A stretch of 64,000 nt of DNA from Archilochus colubris (GCA_023079485.1 CM041085.1:30613121-30677120); one strand, 5' to 3'; positions 1-15,045 are shown, counted from the first letter of the stretch. Notes: generated by a model from the letters alone, not told the origin. Numbers and translations are program-made.

Positions 1-3000
1 CTCACTGCTCTTAGCAGTTCAGTTCTCTTTCGTCTTCAGCAACTATGGCAATATTGCATCCCTCTGAAGTTAGTGTGAGCTTTGGCTACTGATATTAACA
101 CCACAAAGTGTCCTACATGGCCTTGAGAGGGTGCCTCACCTGAATGTGTTGCCTTTGAGAAGCTGAATTTCATTCAGCCATCTCTAATGGCTTTGGACTT
201 GCCAACAGTATCATTGCTAAGTTTCCGAAAGATTATGAGACCCCATGGACTGCGGTATCTCCCAAAGGGATTTTCTGGGCAAACATAAGTAGCAATTTTG
301 GGCAAATGAGCCTTGTACCTTCATCTGTTGGTGTGGAGGACAACTTATTGTAGCAGAACTTTACTTTTTCAAAGTCAGTATTTTGTAGAGGTTGTAAAAC
401 AGCTAATGCGTCACACTTCAGTCTTCTTCATAGCAGGTCTCCCTGTTTTTCTGTGTCAGATATATTTTTAATATATTCTGACCATTCTTTTTGCTCTGGA
501 TTTTGTTCTGTGGATATTACAACTCTGATATATCCTTCTTAAACTACAGAAAAAATAGTCCACATGAATGTTTGTAGATTAAAAAGACTACTTCATGTCT
601 TTTGCATATTGTATATTTTTACATGATTTACGCCCTCTTATACTTCTCAATATCATGTGCTTTTTAAATCAAATTGTTATATTGAGATTTTTTTTCTGTA
701 TAAATGCTGCCTAATCTGATTACCCCCACCCCATGAAGTTATTTCTAATACTCTTGAACGTAGTGGTTTCGTCCAATCTGTCAAATGCATTTTTCATTCC
801 AATTTTTTTCCTTCCAAAGGGGTCACAGCCCTTTTGCCTCTAAACCCACTTGAAATTAATAAGAAGAACTTCAATTATGTCCTTTCAGTCATTAAGGAAA
901 ATACACTGGCTAATGTAGATTTCCAATTAGAAGTGACACACTGGCAATGTAACCCCAGGTACTCAGATACAATTTTCCCCATGTGGATGGAACTTTCTTG
1001 CTCCTGATGTTTTGTCTAAACCTGTATTTGCAGTTTGTGAAGCAATGTCAAAGTCTTACAGAAGTCAGTAGGTAGTGTTTTCCACATACCTCCTCCAGTT
1101 TATTTGTCATTCAGAGCTTTGTGTACCTCAGAGCAGATGAACACATCTGTAAGAAACATTTCTTCTTCCTCCTCCTCCCCTTATATTTTCTTAATGTAAA
1201 AATTATCTACAAAATAATGGAATATAAGCAAATATTCCAGCATCAAAGCACACTCTTCTCTGATATGTCATTTTAAGAATAAATCTTTTTATCTAAAATA
1301 TTTAGCTCTTCTGTTGCCTTCCATCACTTTATTCCATCCATTCTTGTTTTGCTCTACTGTGACAAATGATGTAGCCTTCCCAATTTTAGTACATCTTTCT
1401 TTATTTCCATATTGCTTATGCCCAGCCTGATATTGTTGCTCCTGTGAATAAAATGATTTTAAAACCTGTCATTCTAAGACTGTCAGCAATTAAGAAGTAA
1501 AATTCAGAATTTAAGAATATCTTCTAAACAGAGTCCCATATCCTGCTAGCCTGTGCATATTTTTGACCACATTTACATGTCCAACATGAAAATTTTCAAT
1601 ATGGCTTGAAAACGTTGATAGTCTAACGTGTGAAATAAGAAATATGTGAGCCAATATATATATATTTCTGCATGCTCTGAAGAAAAAGCATCAACCAATA
1701 CAATAGTTTTCGAACTGTTCTCTGGTCACATCTTTAGAGTATCTAGTAAAGACAGAGAGATTACCTGTCCCACAGGTTTTTGCTTCCTGCATTAATTTTT
1801 CTTAATGACTCTGCAAAGACTGTATGAAATTACTGTCCTGCAGGTGGTTTAAAGGCAATTTCTTTATATGATTCTAATGGTTCAGAACAGATGTATTTGC
1901 TAATCATCTTGCCAGCTAGGTGTTGCTGTGATGTCTGTGCACAACAAGGCTTTTGATCATGGTCTGCTCTCCATTTCCAGTTAACTCTGTGGGAATTTCT
2001 TTACTTAAGTATGAGTAGGATTGGGCCCTCTGTTGTTTAAATGGCTTGAGGAAAGTACAAATACCTTAAAAAGCACAAAAACTTAATGCTGAGGAATTTC
2101 ACTTTCAGTTTTGAATATCATGTATGCTTTACATTCTAATTCCTTGAGCTTTTATTAGATGCCTTTACTATCCTTTCTACTGAGGGCATATCAATGTCAG
2201 GGGTTTTCTGTGACAGTCCTTTTTAGACACAGAAAGCAGTCAAAGGTCCTTTAACCAAGATGGAGTGTACAAGCATTGAGTGAACTATCCTTACAGATGA
2301 GTTGCTAAATTCAGTATTTTAATAAAAAGGATGGTGCCTTGCATTTCAAGAGATGCTGCAGCCATTGGCTGCAAGGATTCATCATTTTACAGCTAAGTTT
2401 GATCTTTTCTTATGGCTGCAGGAGTGTAGCAGGGTCAGGGGATGCCTCTCTGGTGTTCTGATACCATGTCCTGCTCTGCAGGACCTGTAACTTGACTTGT
2501 AACTCTAAGCGGTAATTGGGCTGGATTTTTTGGTGGACATTTTTGATCTCTTTATAAAGTTTGAAATCTAAAAAGCTTTGTTCTCAGCTACTACAACATT
2601 GAATTGACAACTGAGGATATTTGATTTAATTTCTGGCTTTGTGGGTTGTTAGATATGTCACTTATATTCTGTACTCCTTAGTTCTTCCTCCTCTGTCAGA
2701 TGATTTTACTGATTCTAGCTCTGCTTCCCAGGAGTGTTGTGGATGAGCTTTAATTAATATCTTTAAAGCATTCTGAGCTCCTTACCTATGCACTGTAATA
2801 CCAATAAGAAATATGATTAGATTTGAGAAACAATGAATACCAAGAAGTTAGTAACAAGATTAATAGTGTAAATAATTTTATGTCTTCTTTTAGATGCTTA
2901 CATGTCAGATAGCATGGTTCTATACCTGTATGTGTCTAGAAGAGATATTATGACTGAAGAATTTTTCCTAATCTATTTTTATGAATCTTGTTGAAGCCAG

Positions 3001-6000
3001 TTCTGATAAAAAACATCTGTTCCTTTCAGAGATCTCAATAGTCGTCAGAGATTTTCTTTTTAATAAGTAACACATTATTCATCACTGAGGTGGTGACCAA
3101 AAAAAAAGTCCAACTCCCACACAGGCAAATTTTATGAAAAGTGAATTTCATGCTTCTCACAAAACTTCATGCTACTTAAGGCCTTCTTACTCCTTTCTCA
3201 GGCAAGGATGCTCAGTTTTTCCTGTTTCCAGATTTAAAATGTAACTAATTATGCAGTTACTCTCAGATTGCAGTTGGAGACTGACTCACAGCCAGTTTGG
3301 CCAAAAGTCATTGTCATGCAATGGCCACTCAATGGAGTGGCTTCAGAGTACCTGTCACTTCAGATTACCTGTCACTCTTGGGTGAAATCCTCACTCCTAA
3401 CAGTTTTTCAGCAGAAGGGATAGAGTTATGGGCAGTCATGGAAAGAAAACTAATGCTGTCATGCTTTAAATAAAGCCTTCCTGTGGAAAGCATGCCGATG
3501 GATGGGTACTGAAGGACTTCTGCCTCCACTGTCACTCTTTGGTTGAAAAATATGACTTTCAGCACCTTTACATGGAAATGGTTTGCCAAAATTTGCCACA
3601 GTGACTGCTGGTGCTCCCTGTACACAGCTGCATCTGCATGTGCTGGCCAAAGCACTTCCTAATCTCAGCCATCTCTAATCAGGGGGTTGTCTCAAGGGTG
3701 TTGGAGTGTTTTTTATTCACTTCTATTCCAGAATATAGATGTTTGTATTATTACCCTTCTTAAAAAACCATATGGATCTGTATTTTAGCAAAAAACAAAA
3801 TAATTATGAAGTCTTTGTAGTAGTACCATATTTCTCCCATCCTCATTCACTTTTGATGTTTCTCTGGCATTGTGAAATTTTACCAGCCCTTTAATAACAA
3901 AGTACTTTCAACAGGAGGGCTCATGAATGTCCTTTTTCTGTGGCTGTCACCTCAGGCTAGTAACAACTTTCTAGAAAACTGAGCTTGACTCTGCTCTGGC
4001 AGTATCTGAGGACCTGTAAGTGCTCACCTCTCTGGATCATTGGCATAGGGGGAGTTCCACATGTTCTTGAAGATGTAGGAAGAAACTTGGGATTATGAAG
4101 TAGAGGTGAGCTCAGAGAACAGGTCCAGCTCAACACACTCGAGTGCAAAAGAGAGCAGCACATCCGTTTTAAGGATATTGATGAGATGCAAGCATCAAAT
4201 CTGTGATCTGAGGGGCTTCAGGATTCTTACAGCAGCAGAACTGAGGAGATCTATGGAAAAGTAAGCATTTTAATTACTTTAGGTGTCTTTGGGTTTCAAG
4301 AGTAGATGAGAGATAACTTTTTTATTTTTTCTATTATTATTTTTTTTATGACTAATGTCTTAAGCTTTTGGGACTTAGTCCTAAATTTTATAACTAGAGA
4401 ATTTAGTATTTTCCAGCATTGTTTCACTTTCATCCATTGTTAACTACCTTATGGTTAATCTATTGAATGCTTATTTAAGTAATATTTACTTTTTTACATT
4501 TTCTTCCTGTACTGTATACATAGTTATACGTAATACATAACTAGCATACATTTTATATATAATTATCCTTGTTGTTGATAATTTTAAACGTAAAATATTT
4601 TACCTTCACTACAACGAGTTGCTTATTTTTATTTCCCTGTAACTACAGAAAATGCAAGACAACTTTTGTTGACTTGTTTTCGGTAAGAGCACCATCTTTC
4701 ATCAGACTTTCAGTGTCTTGATAATTTCCTTGTTTGTTTTTAATTAATACTACCAGTCATTCAGCATATGACACTGCAAGTAAATGTTAGAACTCTGGCA
4801 GAGAAAAATCCAACTGGCACTGTATGTACTGCAGTACAAATGGCACATAATGGTGGGTGGTGTTCAGGAAAAGGTGTGCTGTTCTGGGAAAATGGAGCAT
4901 GGTGATCGACTGTCTTGACATTACAAGTCACTTGAGAGTAACCAGGTTTATTATACTGACCTCAGAGAGATTAGAAGAAAGTACTTCCAACACGCTAGTG
5001 AGGACAGCAACATCACCCCTGACTCCCTGGCTTCAGGTGAATGCTTGTATCTGCTGCCCTTCTCCATCCTCCTGAGAGAGGGACCTACCTGCCCCGCAGC
5101 TCCGTCCCCAGGGCTTCTTCCCTGGCATAAACCAGAGTTCAGGGCACAAGCTCTCATTGTTCAGGAGGTGCAGATGAGTCATGAGCTACATTTTGGTCTC
5201 TCCTGAAAGAGACATCAGGTTTAGTCAGGTTTGCTAATATAGCTTCATTTTTTTATTAAGAATCTAGCAGCATTATTATCTTCATTGTTGTTAGCTTATG
5301 TAACTATACACTGGAAGGTCAATTCAATGATTTTTATTACTCTTATGATGTATCATTATTATACAGTTAAAGTGAAGAGTTTACATCATGAAAGTGCACA
5401 AGAAGGACCAAGGAAAGACAGGTTCATTGCATGGCTAACCTGGATTGCCTTTGTGTCTTTATTTTGTTGCTGTTCCACACTTCCCCACTTTTCAAAAACA
5501 TGTAGTTATCCATGAAAAATAATAAAAGCAGAGCCTGCAAAACTTAGTCATCAAGTTTTTAGGTTGTTGAGATCTTGCACTGCTGTTGATAGCACACTGG
5601 TAATGCTATAAATGCTCAGCTCTGGCAGGGTCTGTAAAAAAGGCCTTTTCCCCATGACTGCCTCTCTCTTGGCAGTGTCTTGGGATGTCTCCTTGCAACC
5701 TGTGATCAGTATAAGAACCAGTCTACATCAAGCTCACTGATCTTTTGTGGTGTCACCAGTCACCACAAACAATAGTGTTTGATTGAAATTTCTTCTCCTT
5801 TGAAGGAATCAAATTGCAGTTTTGTCTTCCATGAAATAAGGCTCACTGGTTTCTGATTAAGATACGTTATACATCATAAATCATTTCCTTGTTTATATGC
5901 CTATATATATACTGTGCTCAGCCAACATACTGCTAAACTCATCTCTTTAAAGAAAAATCTCTCATGCTTTGAGGTGACAGCTTACATTGTTTTCTGGCAA

Positions 6001-6394
6001 CTGGAATTAACAGTACTTCTTGCATAAAGCTGAAAAAGATTCACTTCCATACTGTTAATGACCACACCTGCTTAGAGGAAAAATCTTACTTCCATTCAAG
6101 TAGTTCTTAAGCTTTCCTGTGCAAGCACAGCTTGAGAAAGACAAAATACAGGAGGATGTACAGTTTTAAAATGGAGGTTAAATAATGTGAAATTACAACA
6201 GGCTACTTTTATTTTTTGTTACAACTGACTGTAACTGAGAGCAAAATATTTTTCCATATCTTACAATGTATATGAGGAGGTACAGTAACACTTCTTCAGG
6301 GTTCTGCTGTGGTATAGACACCAACCATTTTCAAACCATTCTTTATTTTATGAATACACAAAAGAAGGACCTTATGTTTATTCCTGTTCTAGAA
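1..6394. other. Intergenic, no gene recognised
   Basis: AT-rich sequence with only short open frames of up to 96 codons (3365-3655, minus, unrecognised). A MIR-like SINE is listed separately. In mammals FBXO5 lies beyond VIP on this side; I see no Cys-rich FBXO5 exon. Confidence 0.6.
2628..2810 (+). mobile_element. Ancient MIR/CORE-SINE-like element
   Basis: The order of motifs follows an old amniote SINE: TATGTCACTT, then TCCTCCTCTGTCAGATGATT (cf. 'ctcatctgtaaaatg'), AGTGTTGTGGATGAGCTTTA (cf. 'gggttgttgtgaggattaa') and ATCTTTAAAGCATTCTGAGC (cf. 'tgtaaagcgctttgagat'). Strongly diverged, as expected for its age. Family assignment is by eye. Confidence 0.55.
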
Positions 6395-6496
6395 ATAAAG
6401 AGTCAGGGAGGGTGAATTGGGTGATCTTTAAAGGTGTGTCATCATCTGTTCCCCCCCAGCTCAACCCATTCTATAATTCTATGATTCTATGAATGG
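6395..6496 (+). mobile_element. CR1 LINE 3'-end fragment
   Basis: GGTGAATTGGGTGATCTTTA followed by a degraded middle and ATTCTATAATTCTATGATTC, the characteristic CR1 3' terminus with tandem 8-bp units. Confidence 0.85.
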
Positions 6497-9400
6497 AAGG
6501 GTATTTTTGTACTAAGGTAATAAACATCTTTGTATTAAAACAAAAATACTCGACCCATCCAGGACAAATACTCAGAAAAAAAATGTATATTTCTGACTTA
6601 GATATCTAACTTAATCTCTGTTTTCATTTGAAACTGAGAGAGAATATGTCATTGTGTTTAAATATATCTTTTTTTTTTTTTTTCTCAGCTGAGTCTGGCA
6701 CAGATTTCCTGTATCAAATATAACAGCAAAGTTCAGCTATCAATAGTGCTGTTCCTCTTTGGTCTCTGACTTTTTAATATACCTTCCACTTAAAATGTAA
6801 ACATCAGAAGCATGCTGAATGTATAAAAACAATTAGTTATGAATAATCCAATCACGTTTTTCACAACATTTTAAAATTTTGTATTCCAAGCAATTGGATA
6901 ATGGATGGAGAGGTAGAAAACATGGCTCTTTTCTCAGCTGACTATGCATTAAAAAGCATTGTATGCTTAATATATTTCTACAACTCCATTTTGTCTTTGT
7001 GGTATCAGAAAGGTATACATCATAATCATTATTTCAGGTGTATGTATACTACTATAGTGTCCTTTCAAATTGGATTCTTTCCACTGTTTTTCCAGATACT
7101 GTAAGACTGCTAGGAAAAGCAGCTGAAATTTTCCATCAGTGCCTTGCTATCTTTAATTTTTAAAGTAAAATTAATAAAACCATTTCAAGCTTTGTAAGAG
7201 ATGGAACAGATAAAAAATCCTGAAGCTGTGTAAGCTGTGCCAAGGGTTTAACCCATTGCTTCTCATCATAAAGTGCATATAGTAGAAATTAAAAAAAAAT
7301 TAATGGTATGCTTAGCTCACTCATGCCCAACTGCAGTTTCACACTGGTATAGTTCCTGTGGAACTTTAGGTTAAACAAGAGTAAAACTTGAGTACCAAAT
7401 TTTTTATTTCAATAATGTATTGAGGCAAGGAAAAAAAAAATAGAATGAGTGCTAGGAAGCCTCCTGTGTCAAGGCAAGGGTTGCAAAGAAAACTAATCAG
7501 ACACAGTTGGTAACAGTTGTTTCTGATAGACTGTAAACAGTAAAAGTCATGATTTCTCTCTAAGTCATCTGACACCTTCATTACTGCAATTGCTTATTTA
7601 ATCCCTCTCACATCAAGAAGTAAATGCAGCTTTATTAGGTAGCTCATGCCAGTTTACTTTTTTCTCAGTATCCCTTGCCAGTAGTTACCAATTAACACTG
7701 TGCATCAACAACCTGCATTTATAGCAGCTTCTGATCTACAGATGTACTCAGGCAGTAGAACAGTATTCAGAACTGTCATGGTCCTTCTAGGAACATGACC
7801 AAGTGAAGTTGCTGTCATAAAATTTATTTTGAACTACAGCTATAACTGAAAGGGAAATATTTATCTGTAAATTTTCCATAGCTCTCCAGCTTAAGGATCA
7901 TTAAACTCTGTATTTCACTCTGTAAGTTTCTGGGCTTCACTGAAGTTAGACTGAATAAATATCCAATTTTGCAAAATATTTAATTTAAAATCTCAACTTC
8001 TTCTCTCACATTGGTTAACTGGCAGAATCTTGGTAACAGAGCTGTTGCAATTAGAATATACTGAGGAAGTAAGGGGCCAGGTTTGTAAGGAGAAACAATA
8101 GCTTTTAATAGATCAGATTTTACACTTCAAATGGGAAAGCATTCAGACTTGAGCTTTTCTTAAAGTGTGAACCAGAAATAGACAACAAACTTTTGAGACC
8201 ATGTAAGTGCATTTTGTGATAATACAGAAATTCCTGGATTCTAGCCACAGATTCTTGAAGATTTTCAAAGACATCCTTTCCACATAGCTTTTATAACATC
8301 TGTACTTATGATTTAGCCAAATTTCTATAGTACATATTTATGTTCTTTCCAGTCTTGAGCCCAGCACCAAGTGGAAGGCTTGGAGGGATTTTTTTTTTTT
8401 AAATTTTGTCTTTTCTCTTCCAGCTGCTGGTGAAGCTAAGAACAGATTTGTACCACATGCAAATTATCAGGGAAAGGTAAATAAATTAATATAGTTATCA
8501 AGAAAGAATGATTCATGCATTTGATTCTGAAAGGAACATACAATCAATGAATTTTAATATAATTATAATTTAAAACAGATTTTTCACTGATAATATTATT
8601 AAGTTCTTTAAATTATATGTTATATGCTGAAGGAGGAAATTAATTTATCTTCTTTGATTGTTAATTGCCCTTATTTCTAGTGTGAGAGAAGCAAAAGTAG
8701 GTATATTCTCTATAGAACTGAAACATGTTCCTTAATCTCTCTTTGCACCATGTAAAAATCATTGACTCACACTTTGAGATTATTGATCACATTTCACTTT
8801 GGACATAAAGGTTTAAATGGAGGCTTCAGAAAATAAAACTCAACCTTCTACTTTTTTTCTGAACACAGTCTTAGATGTAGTGAATATAGAGCAAGCTGTA
8901 AAATGCAAAATCTGATTCTAACACATGCTACTTCACTTTCTAATTTTTTCTTCCACAATTCAGATAAACTTTAACAAAAGTTAAACTCTTGTAATGCACT
9001 CTAATGCAATGCTCCTCAGGGAATGTCAGGGTGATATTTATCCTAGGCCCGCGTGCTAAGAAAATCTCTGACAAGCAGGAGAGGAGGCATCTGTATGTGT
9101 GGGTGAGTGGCACTTTTGTGCTAGCAGATATTGGAGGACTCTGAAAAGATTCAGGTTCAGTAGGAATTAAATTTGAGAGAAACACCTGAGGAAAGGACAT
9201 TTGGATTTTTTTTGCCTTTAGTTTGGAGGCTTAACTTGACATTTTAAAGTACTGAAGCCATCTGCAAAATCATGCCTTGTCCAGGAGTGCCATTATAACG
9301 AGTTGAACTCTTCCAGATTGCATGAAATAAGAAGTTAATTGTGATCTTAACATATTTCCAAGGTGCCTGCTGCAATCAGACCTACCTTTTTAGCAGTCCT

Positions 9401-9914
9401 CATTGCTCATTAACTACACTTCCTCTCTTAATTTCTCTATTTCTTTCCTAATCCTTGAGCAGTATGGAAACCAGTACAACTAATCACCTCTGAATTATGC
9501 ATGTGAATCACCCCAGAAACACGTGGCTGGAATCTCTTTTTAAGTCAAGAGGCCATTTTGGATACAGAATAATTTCTCATCTTGTGGTAGGGATTTATTG
9601 TGAAGTTCAGTACAGCCAGAATCTGTACTAGCTCTTAGGCAGGAATTTTCATCCTAAACTAATTACGTGTCCTAAATCCTAAACTGTTGTAAATGAGAAA
9701 TCATTTGAGATGACTGACTCACCTGACAGTTCTTTTCTTTCCTATTAATACATTGACACTCTTTGGGAACCCTATCAAATGGACTTCAATTAACGTAATA
9801 AATTGATTGCTATGCCTAAAGATTATTTAGAAATTATTTTTCTTGTACCAAGTCATATTATGGCATAATTTTCAAGTTTAAAGCTGTTACTTGGTGCAAT
9901 GTGTATTATTTATA
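6497..9914. other. Intergenic, nothing recognised
   Basis: AT-rich sequence with homopolymer T/A runs. No gene, RNA or recognisable repeat. Confidence 0.6.
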
Positions 9915-9982
9915 AATCATAAAATCAGAGAATAATTTGGGTAGAAAAGGACTTCCACAGGTCATCTAGTCTAACCCCCCTG
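9915..9982 (-). mobile_element. CR1 LINE 3'-end fragment
   Basis: ATCATAAAATCAGAGAATAA, then AAAGGACTTCCACAGGTCAT and CTAGTCTAACCCCCCTG, a diverged antisense CR1 3' tip. Confidence 0.8.
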
Positions 9983-9992
9983 ATATGTAAAT

Positions 9993-10040
9993 AGAGATAC
10001 TAGAGATACTAGAGATACTAGATACTAGATACTAGAGATA
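9993..10040. repeat. Compound tandem repeat AGAGATACT / AGATACT
   Basis: Three 9-bp AGAGATACT units run into two 7-bp AGATACT units and a final AGAGATA, directly beyond the CR1 tip. Looks like slippage from a short seed. Confidence 0.9.
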
Positions 10041-13000
10041 GAAGCAGAATGTGTGACTAAAACTGGTATCCATTTGCTTCAACATACTAGTTTAGTATTA
10101 TTGTTTAGCAGTTGATTCATTAATAGCACTCTACAGAAGTCTCTTCCATTCAAGATGTGGCTACATCTATTGTATGACTGGAGAAGGGGTCATATTTGTT
10201 CAACATTAGAGAAGTACCACACATCTTTGACAGGCTGTGAATGCCTTGTTTAATCCAATAAACTACAGTAATTCAGAGAACTATTATATTATGCTTAATA
10301 TCCTTAAATTATCAAATTTGATAAAAAAAAATTACTATTGACTTGAATTGCTCTTATTTTTTCAGCTCACAATGAAAAAATACTCTTTCTTGTAGTCTCA
10401 CAATCATACTGTGATTTTATGCAGATATGTTACAATCACATAGTCTTTCAAAATCCTTTGTATATGTCCAGTAATACAAAGAAGCCTAAAATAATAGTGA
10501 GTACTCAGAGAAATCCAGAGTATAAAGAAGTTCTCAGCCAGTACAGTGGTAGCTAAAAAGAAAACTCTTAAAGTTCTATGCATGCTGCTGGCTGAATTTG
10601 GAATCCTGTGCTTCCTGAGCCTAACAGAGCTCCTCTATCAATGCACAGCTCTTAGAAACTAATCAAACAGCCAAAATTACAGCAGTATAAAATACACTTT
10701 AAATTTTACCAGAGCCAGTATACAAATCCTGGAAACTGTAACCTTTCCCACTGAGGTCTATTGCTGCAGCTACAGAGGAAAGCTGAGGCAGGAGAGGTTC
10801 TCCTTCATTGATTTCTTCACTTTTTAACAGAAAACAACTTAATAATCAGTATGCATTTTGTATTTTGTAGCATACTGTTTTTACACTGAAATTTACCATT
10901 CAGCAAACAGAAAATTGTAAAACACAGCACATCTTAAAGAAGAATTTCTGATAGATTTCTCTCAGGAAATTGTTAAGTGGTAATATAATTAGAAATAAAA
11001 CCCAGAACATTTATATGGACTACTTCTTATTTCAGAGATAAGCTGTCTATTGGCTGTGCACTAACTTATTAATCAGATCCTGCAAATACATTTATAAGAG
11101 TAGCCAAGAAAAAATCCCATTGAAATGTCATTCTGACTTTACCAGGTGAAGTTCTGTTTGTTCCATTACTGAAAAGAAACCTAATTATCTCATATATTAT
11201 TCCAGAACCCTTCAGAATATTGTAAACATACAAAAGCTATTCAACTGGTGAAGGCCAGGGAAATGAAATTTTGAATTAGCCATTCTTTGGGAAAATACAT
11301 TTAAATGGAGCCTGAAAGTTACAGAACGTGCAATGCCCAATTAAATTTAATCTTTACAGAATCAAGCTCCTTCTCCATAAAAGAAGGGTACATTAAGCAC
11401 TTGTATTCTCACCTGTACTGAACACAGAATGAATCACAAATCAAAGAGCAATGACCCAAGTAGGCCCCTCAGCTGGATTTCTTTATTCCTTCACAGCAGT
11501 GGACTAATGATCCAAAAGGTAATCCCTGTTATAATCCTTCAGCTATGGATGAAAGGAGACCCTCATCCCTCATCATCACTGGCATTACACTTTAGCATAA
11601 TATTTTACTAAACATGACATAAATACATAAGTGGCTGCTTGCATGGCTCTCTTCACCCTTCCTTTTGAAGAATTAATGCTGATTACAAGCCAGTGTGTAA
11701 CCTGTACCACTCATTGCTCACAGAGCAAGTCAAAGGATGTATATAGCTCTCTTTATCCTAAGCTTTTTGATAACCTGCTAGGGTGAATTAACAGCATTTT
11801 CCCTTACTTAAGGTGGCAGAAGCCAGCAAAGAGCCAGGGGTGCCACTGCCATCACCCCACTGCCCCACTGCACAGTATCATGGATGATGAAAGGGCAGCA
11901 CAAAGGTTGCATATGTAATCTCTCTTGGCTGTGGTATTAAGAAAACTGTATTAAAAAATACAGGCTATAGGCATGTAAAATGATGCATTCAGAAATCTAG
12001 GTGAAACTACCTAACAAACTGATCATCTGCCTGTTTCAGAATCCAGTTTTTCTTTACATGCATCTTAGACTGGATTCCACCCACCCCAAAAAGGGTGTTG
12101 TATTTCAGGTGTTTAGTGATTCTGCTTCCTCAGCTTTTGGAAACAGAAATATTTGAGAAGCAATAACAACAACAACAAAATAGCCAACTGAAAAATCAGT
12201 TCTTCCAAGGCCCTCAAAACACAGCCCCTCAAAATCACTTGTCACTTTTCCAAAATGACACAATAGAGAAGAGACATTCAGAGCAATTTAGTAATTTCTG
12301 AGGTGAAGCTGCACCTGGTAAACTGTAATTTAAGTCTGCTACACTCACTCTGGAATACCCCACTGGCCATGGATCTCCAGCACAGTCTTGGAAATGGTGA
12401 GCTGTTTACAAGACAGAAAAAGACAGACTTAGTTTCTTTAGCCTAAAAAACCCAAAGACTGGGGGGGAAATGCAATTTAGAAACACATCTAGGAATATAA
12501 CTCCCTGAGAAGAGTGATGGTACTCTAACAGTGAGGACATTAGGATGGAAACTAATGGTTGGTAAGGTGACTGCCAGTTAAAACAAGGTTCCTAATGAGT
12601 ACAGCCACTAGGTCCAGAAGATGCCGAGCAGCAGCAGAATTAGGGGACAAACCACCCAGTTTTGCTCCTGCAGTTTGTTAAGTTAAAGAGTGGACTTGCA
12701 TGAGACATGTTCCTCTGACAGCAAGAGATGATGACCCTTTTCTTCTCAAAGCAAGAGTCTTAAATCTACAGGGAATAAAAAGCCACATATAAACTAGGTT
12801 TAACATCAGGTACCTCAAGTAGTCCTCAGCTGATCTATCAGCACTTCCCAGTTTCTTCTTCTTTCATACCATATCCTTCATTTTCCAAGACCAGATCTCT
12901 TGCACCAGCTTTGCAATGCTGCAGGTAATGCATTGCTCTGGAGGAATCAGCAGATGGGACTAAAACCACCAGGACCAAACCTAGAATTTTTCTAAGTTCT

Positions 13001-14833
13001 TTTAACCAAGATGCACTCTTTCTGCATAAGTTATATATCCCTAGCTTTTTCATGAAGAGTCTTCCTAGAATACAGCAGTTCGCTTTCTATACTCCCAAAT
13101 AAGAAGCAAAATTGCTTGCTTAAAACAGTGTGCAGATGTTCTGACTGTGATTATGGGAAGAGGAATTGGCTGAAAGACAAAAGATGAAGAGCTGCATGAG
13201 AATAGCAACAAATGGTGATAAGGCATCTGTCAAACATACTTGTGACCGCTTCCAGTAAAAGGCAGTTCAATATGTATATAAAATAAGCAAATAATGAGGA
13301 ACCGTACAGGCTCTGTATAAGTTATTTTTTTCTCTATCAAAAAGCTGATGTGCAAGATCTTGACACCTCCTGCCATTTGGCAAAGTGTCAACACTCTCAG
13401 GTAGATTTAAAAGCAAAACGAGAGATCATTCTGTCTTTATCAGCAGTAAATAGCTTTTTTTTTCATTTGCTACTGGCAAAAATTAATGCTCTGTGTACAT
13501 TTCCAAAGTAGAAAGGCCTTCATTGGCCCATCTCATTTAGCAATAGGAGACAGTGACTGTTTTAAGCTTCTCTTTTGCTTTCCCCCATGATAAAAAGTGG
13601 GTATATGTTGGATAGGAGCAAATTCTAACTTGAATTAAGTAGTAGGATCAACATATTAAAAGATTTTATATCACCTGTTTGGAAATAACTTATGCTCTTA
13701 GATGTTGTGGTCCCACTGAAGTATGAAATAGGACTTGTAAATGTCCAGGCAAGTTCCAGAAAAGATCAAGAAAGTGGGTCTTATGGAACAAACTCATGTA
13801 TACTTTAAAAAATCATCTTATGCAAAACTCTGCCTACAATTAAATAGTTCACTTTCATCTTTTTTCTTGTTTTCATCCCTCATTACTGAAACATCCCCCC
13901 TTATTCTTTGCCAACAAGCATGCTCTATTGCAGATACCCTCACCATACAAATGGTGATACTTAGATTTTTTTCATGGTATCATTTTGATTTATGTCACTT
14001 TCAGCTTAACCTTTGAATAATCAGCTATTCTTCTGTTTACAAATATCGATCAATTAAATTACTCATGCTTACAAGGGAAAGCTTTTTTTCCCCCTCCCAA
14101 CTAAGTGTGCTTCATGTATATTTGTATAAAACAAAAGCGAAAACTTTACTTTTGTAAAAAACAAAAATGAAGTTTTCCTTGTTTGTTTAATTCAGAACCA
14201 GAAGATGCATCAAATCATTCTCTAGACTTTTAAATAGTTTGATAAAAAGAGGGTGGTATCTAGTTTTCTACCTCCATTCCTAAACCAGAGTGTCGACCTG
14301 GCAAGCGATCTGTCTCTGACTGTTCTGAAACAGAATGGAGAAAAGCTGAAAATCTTGCAGTTGCCCAAGCCAGTACAAGCGCCAGGAGGCCACACGTTGT
14401 GTCTGATGTATCTGAGGAAAGGTCAGCCTTTTGCTCCCATCACAAACCAAATGGGAAATCTCCAGAAGGAAGCTAGGGGCTGTTTCTGAGCAGGACATCT
14501 TGCTCCTGCAAATCTGGTTGTGCCAGTTCTCTGGGATACTCATCTCCATAACCAAGGCTGGCAGTTATTAGATTGATGTATCCTACATTTAAGGTCTGCT
14601 GTAACTGTTCCACTCAAAAAAACCCCATATATATATATTCATATGCTAGCTTTACAAGTTGAGGGTAAGATATTAACTGAGAGCGGGGAAGCTTATGGTA
14701 AGAGAAGGAGGTAGAAAAGTAAAGGAGGTCATGCAAAGCATAGATACTATCACAAGAGGCAGAGGACAGCCTTTTCCATCTACATTTGCTTAATGCTTTG
14801 CAAGCAAATAAACTGTTGCTGTATACATACATA
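10041..14833. other. Intergenic, nothing recognised
   Basis: AT-rich DNA, only short open frames without recognisable content; no repeats of a known family seen. Confidence 0.6.
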
Positions 14834-15045
14834 TTAGGAGAAATATCTTCACAAATAGGGTTGTCCAGCACTGGAACAGGCTGCTCAGGGAAAGGATGGA
14901 GTCACCATCCCTAGAGGTTTTTAAAAGATGTATAGATATGGCACTTAGGGACATGGTTTAGTGGTGGACTTGGCAGTGCTTAGTTAATAGTTGGACTGGA
15001 TAATTTTAAAAGTCTTTTCCAGCAGAAATAATTCTATGAAATCTT
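14834..15045 (+). mobile_element. CR1 LINE 3' fragment
   Basis: AGGAGAAATATCTTCACAAA, AGCACTGGAACAGGCTGCTC, CACCATCCCTAGAGGTTTTT, GGACATGGTTTAGTGGTGGA and a terminal AATTCTATGAAAT. Complete last ~210 bp of CR1 including the ORF2 C-terminus and 3' UTR, diverged. Confidence 0.92.

Noticed and set aside
3365..3655. 96-codon minus-strand open frame, considered as a transposon-derived fragment
   Set aside because: No recognisable motif, no flanking repeat structure.
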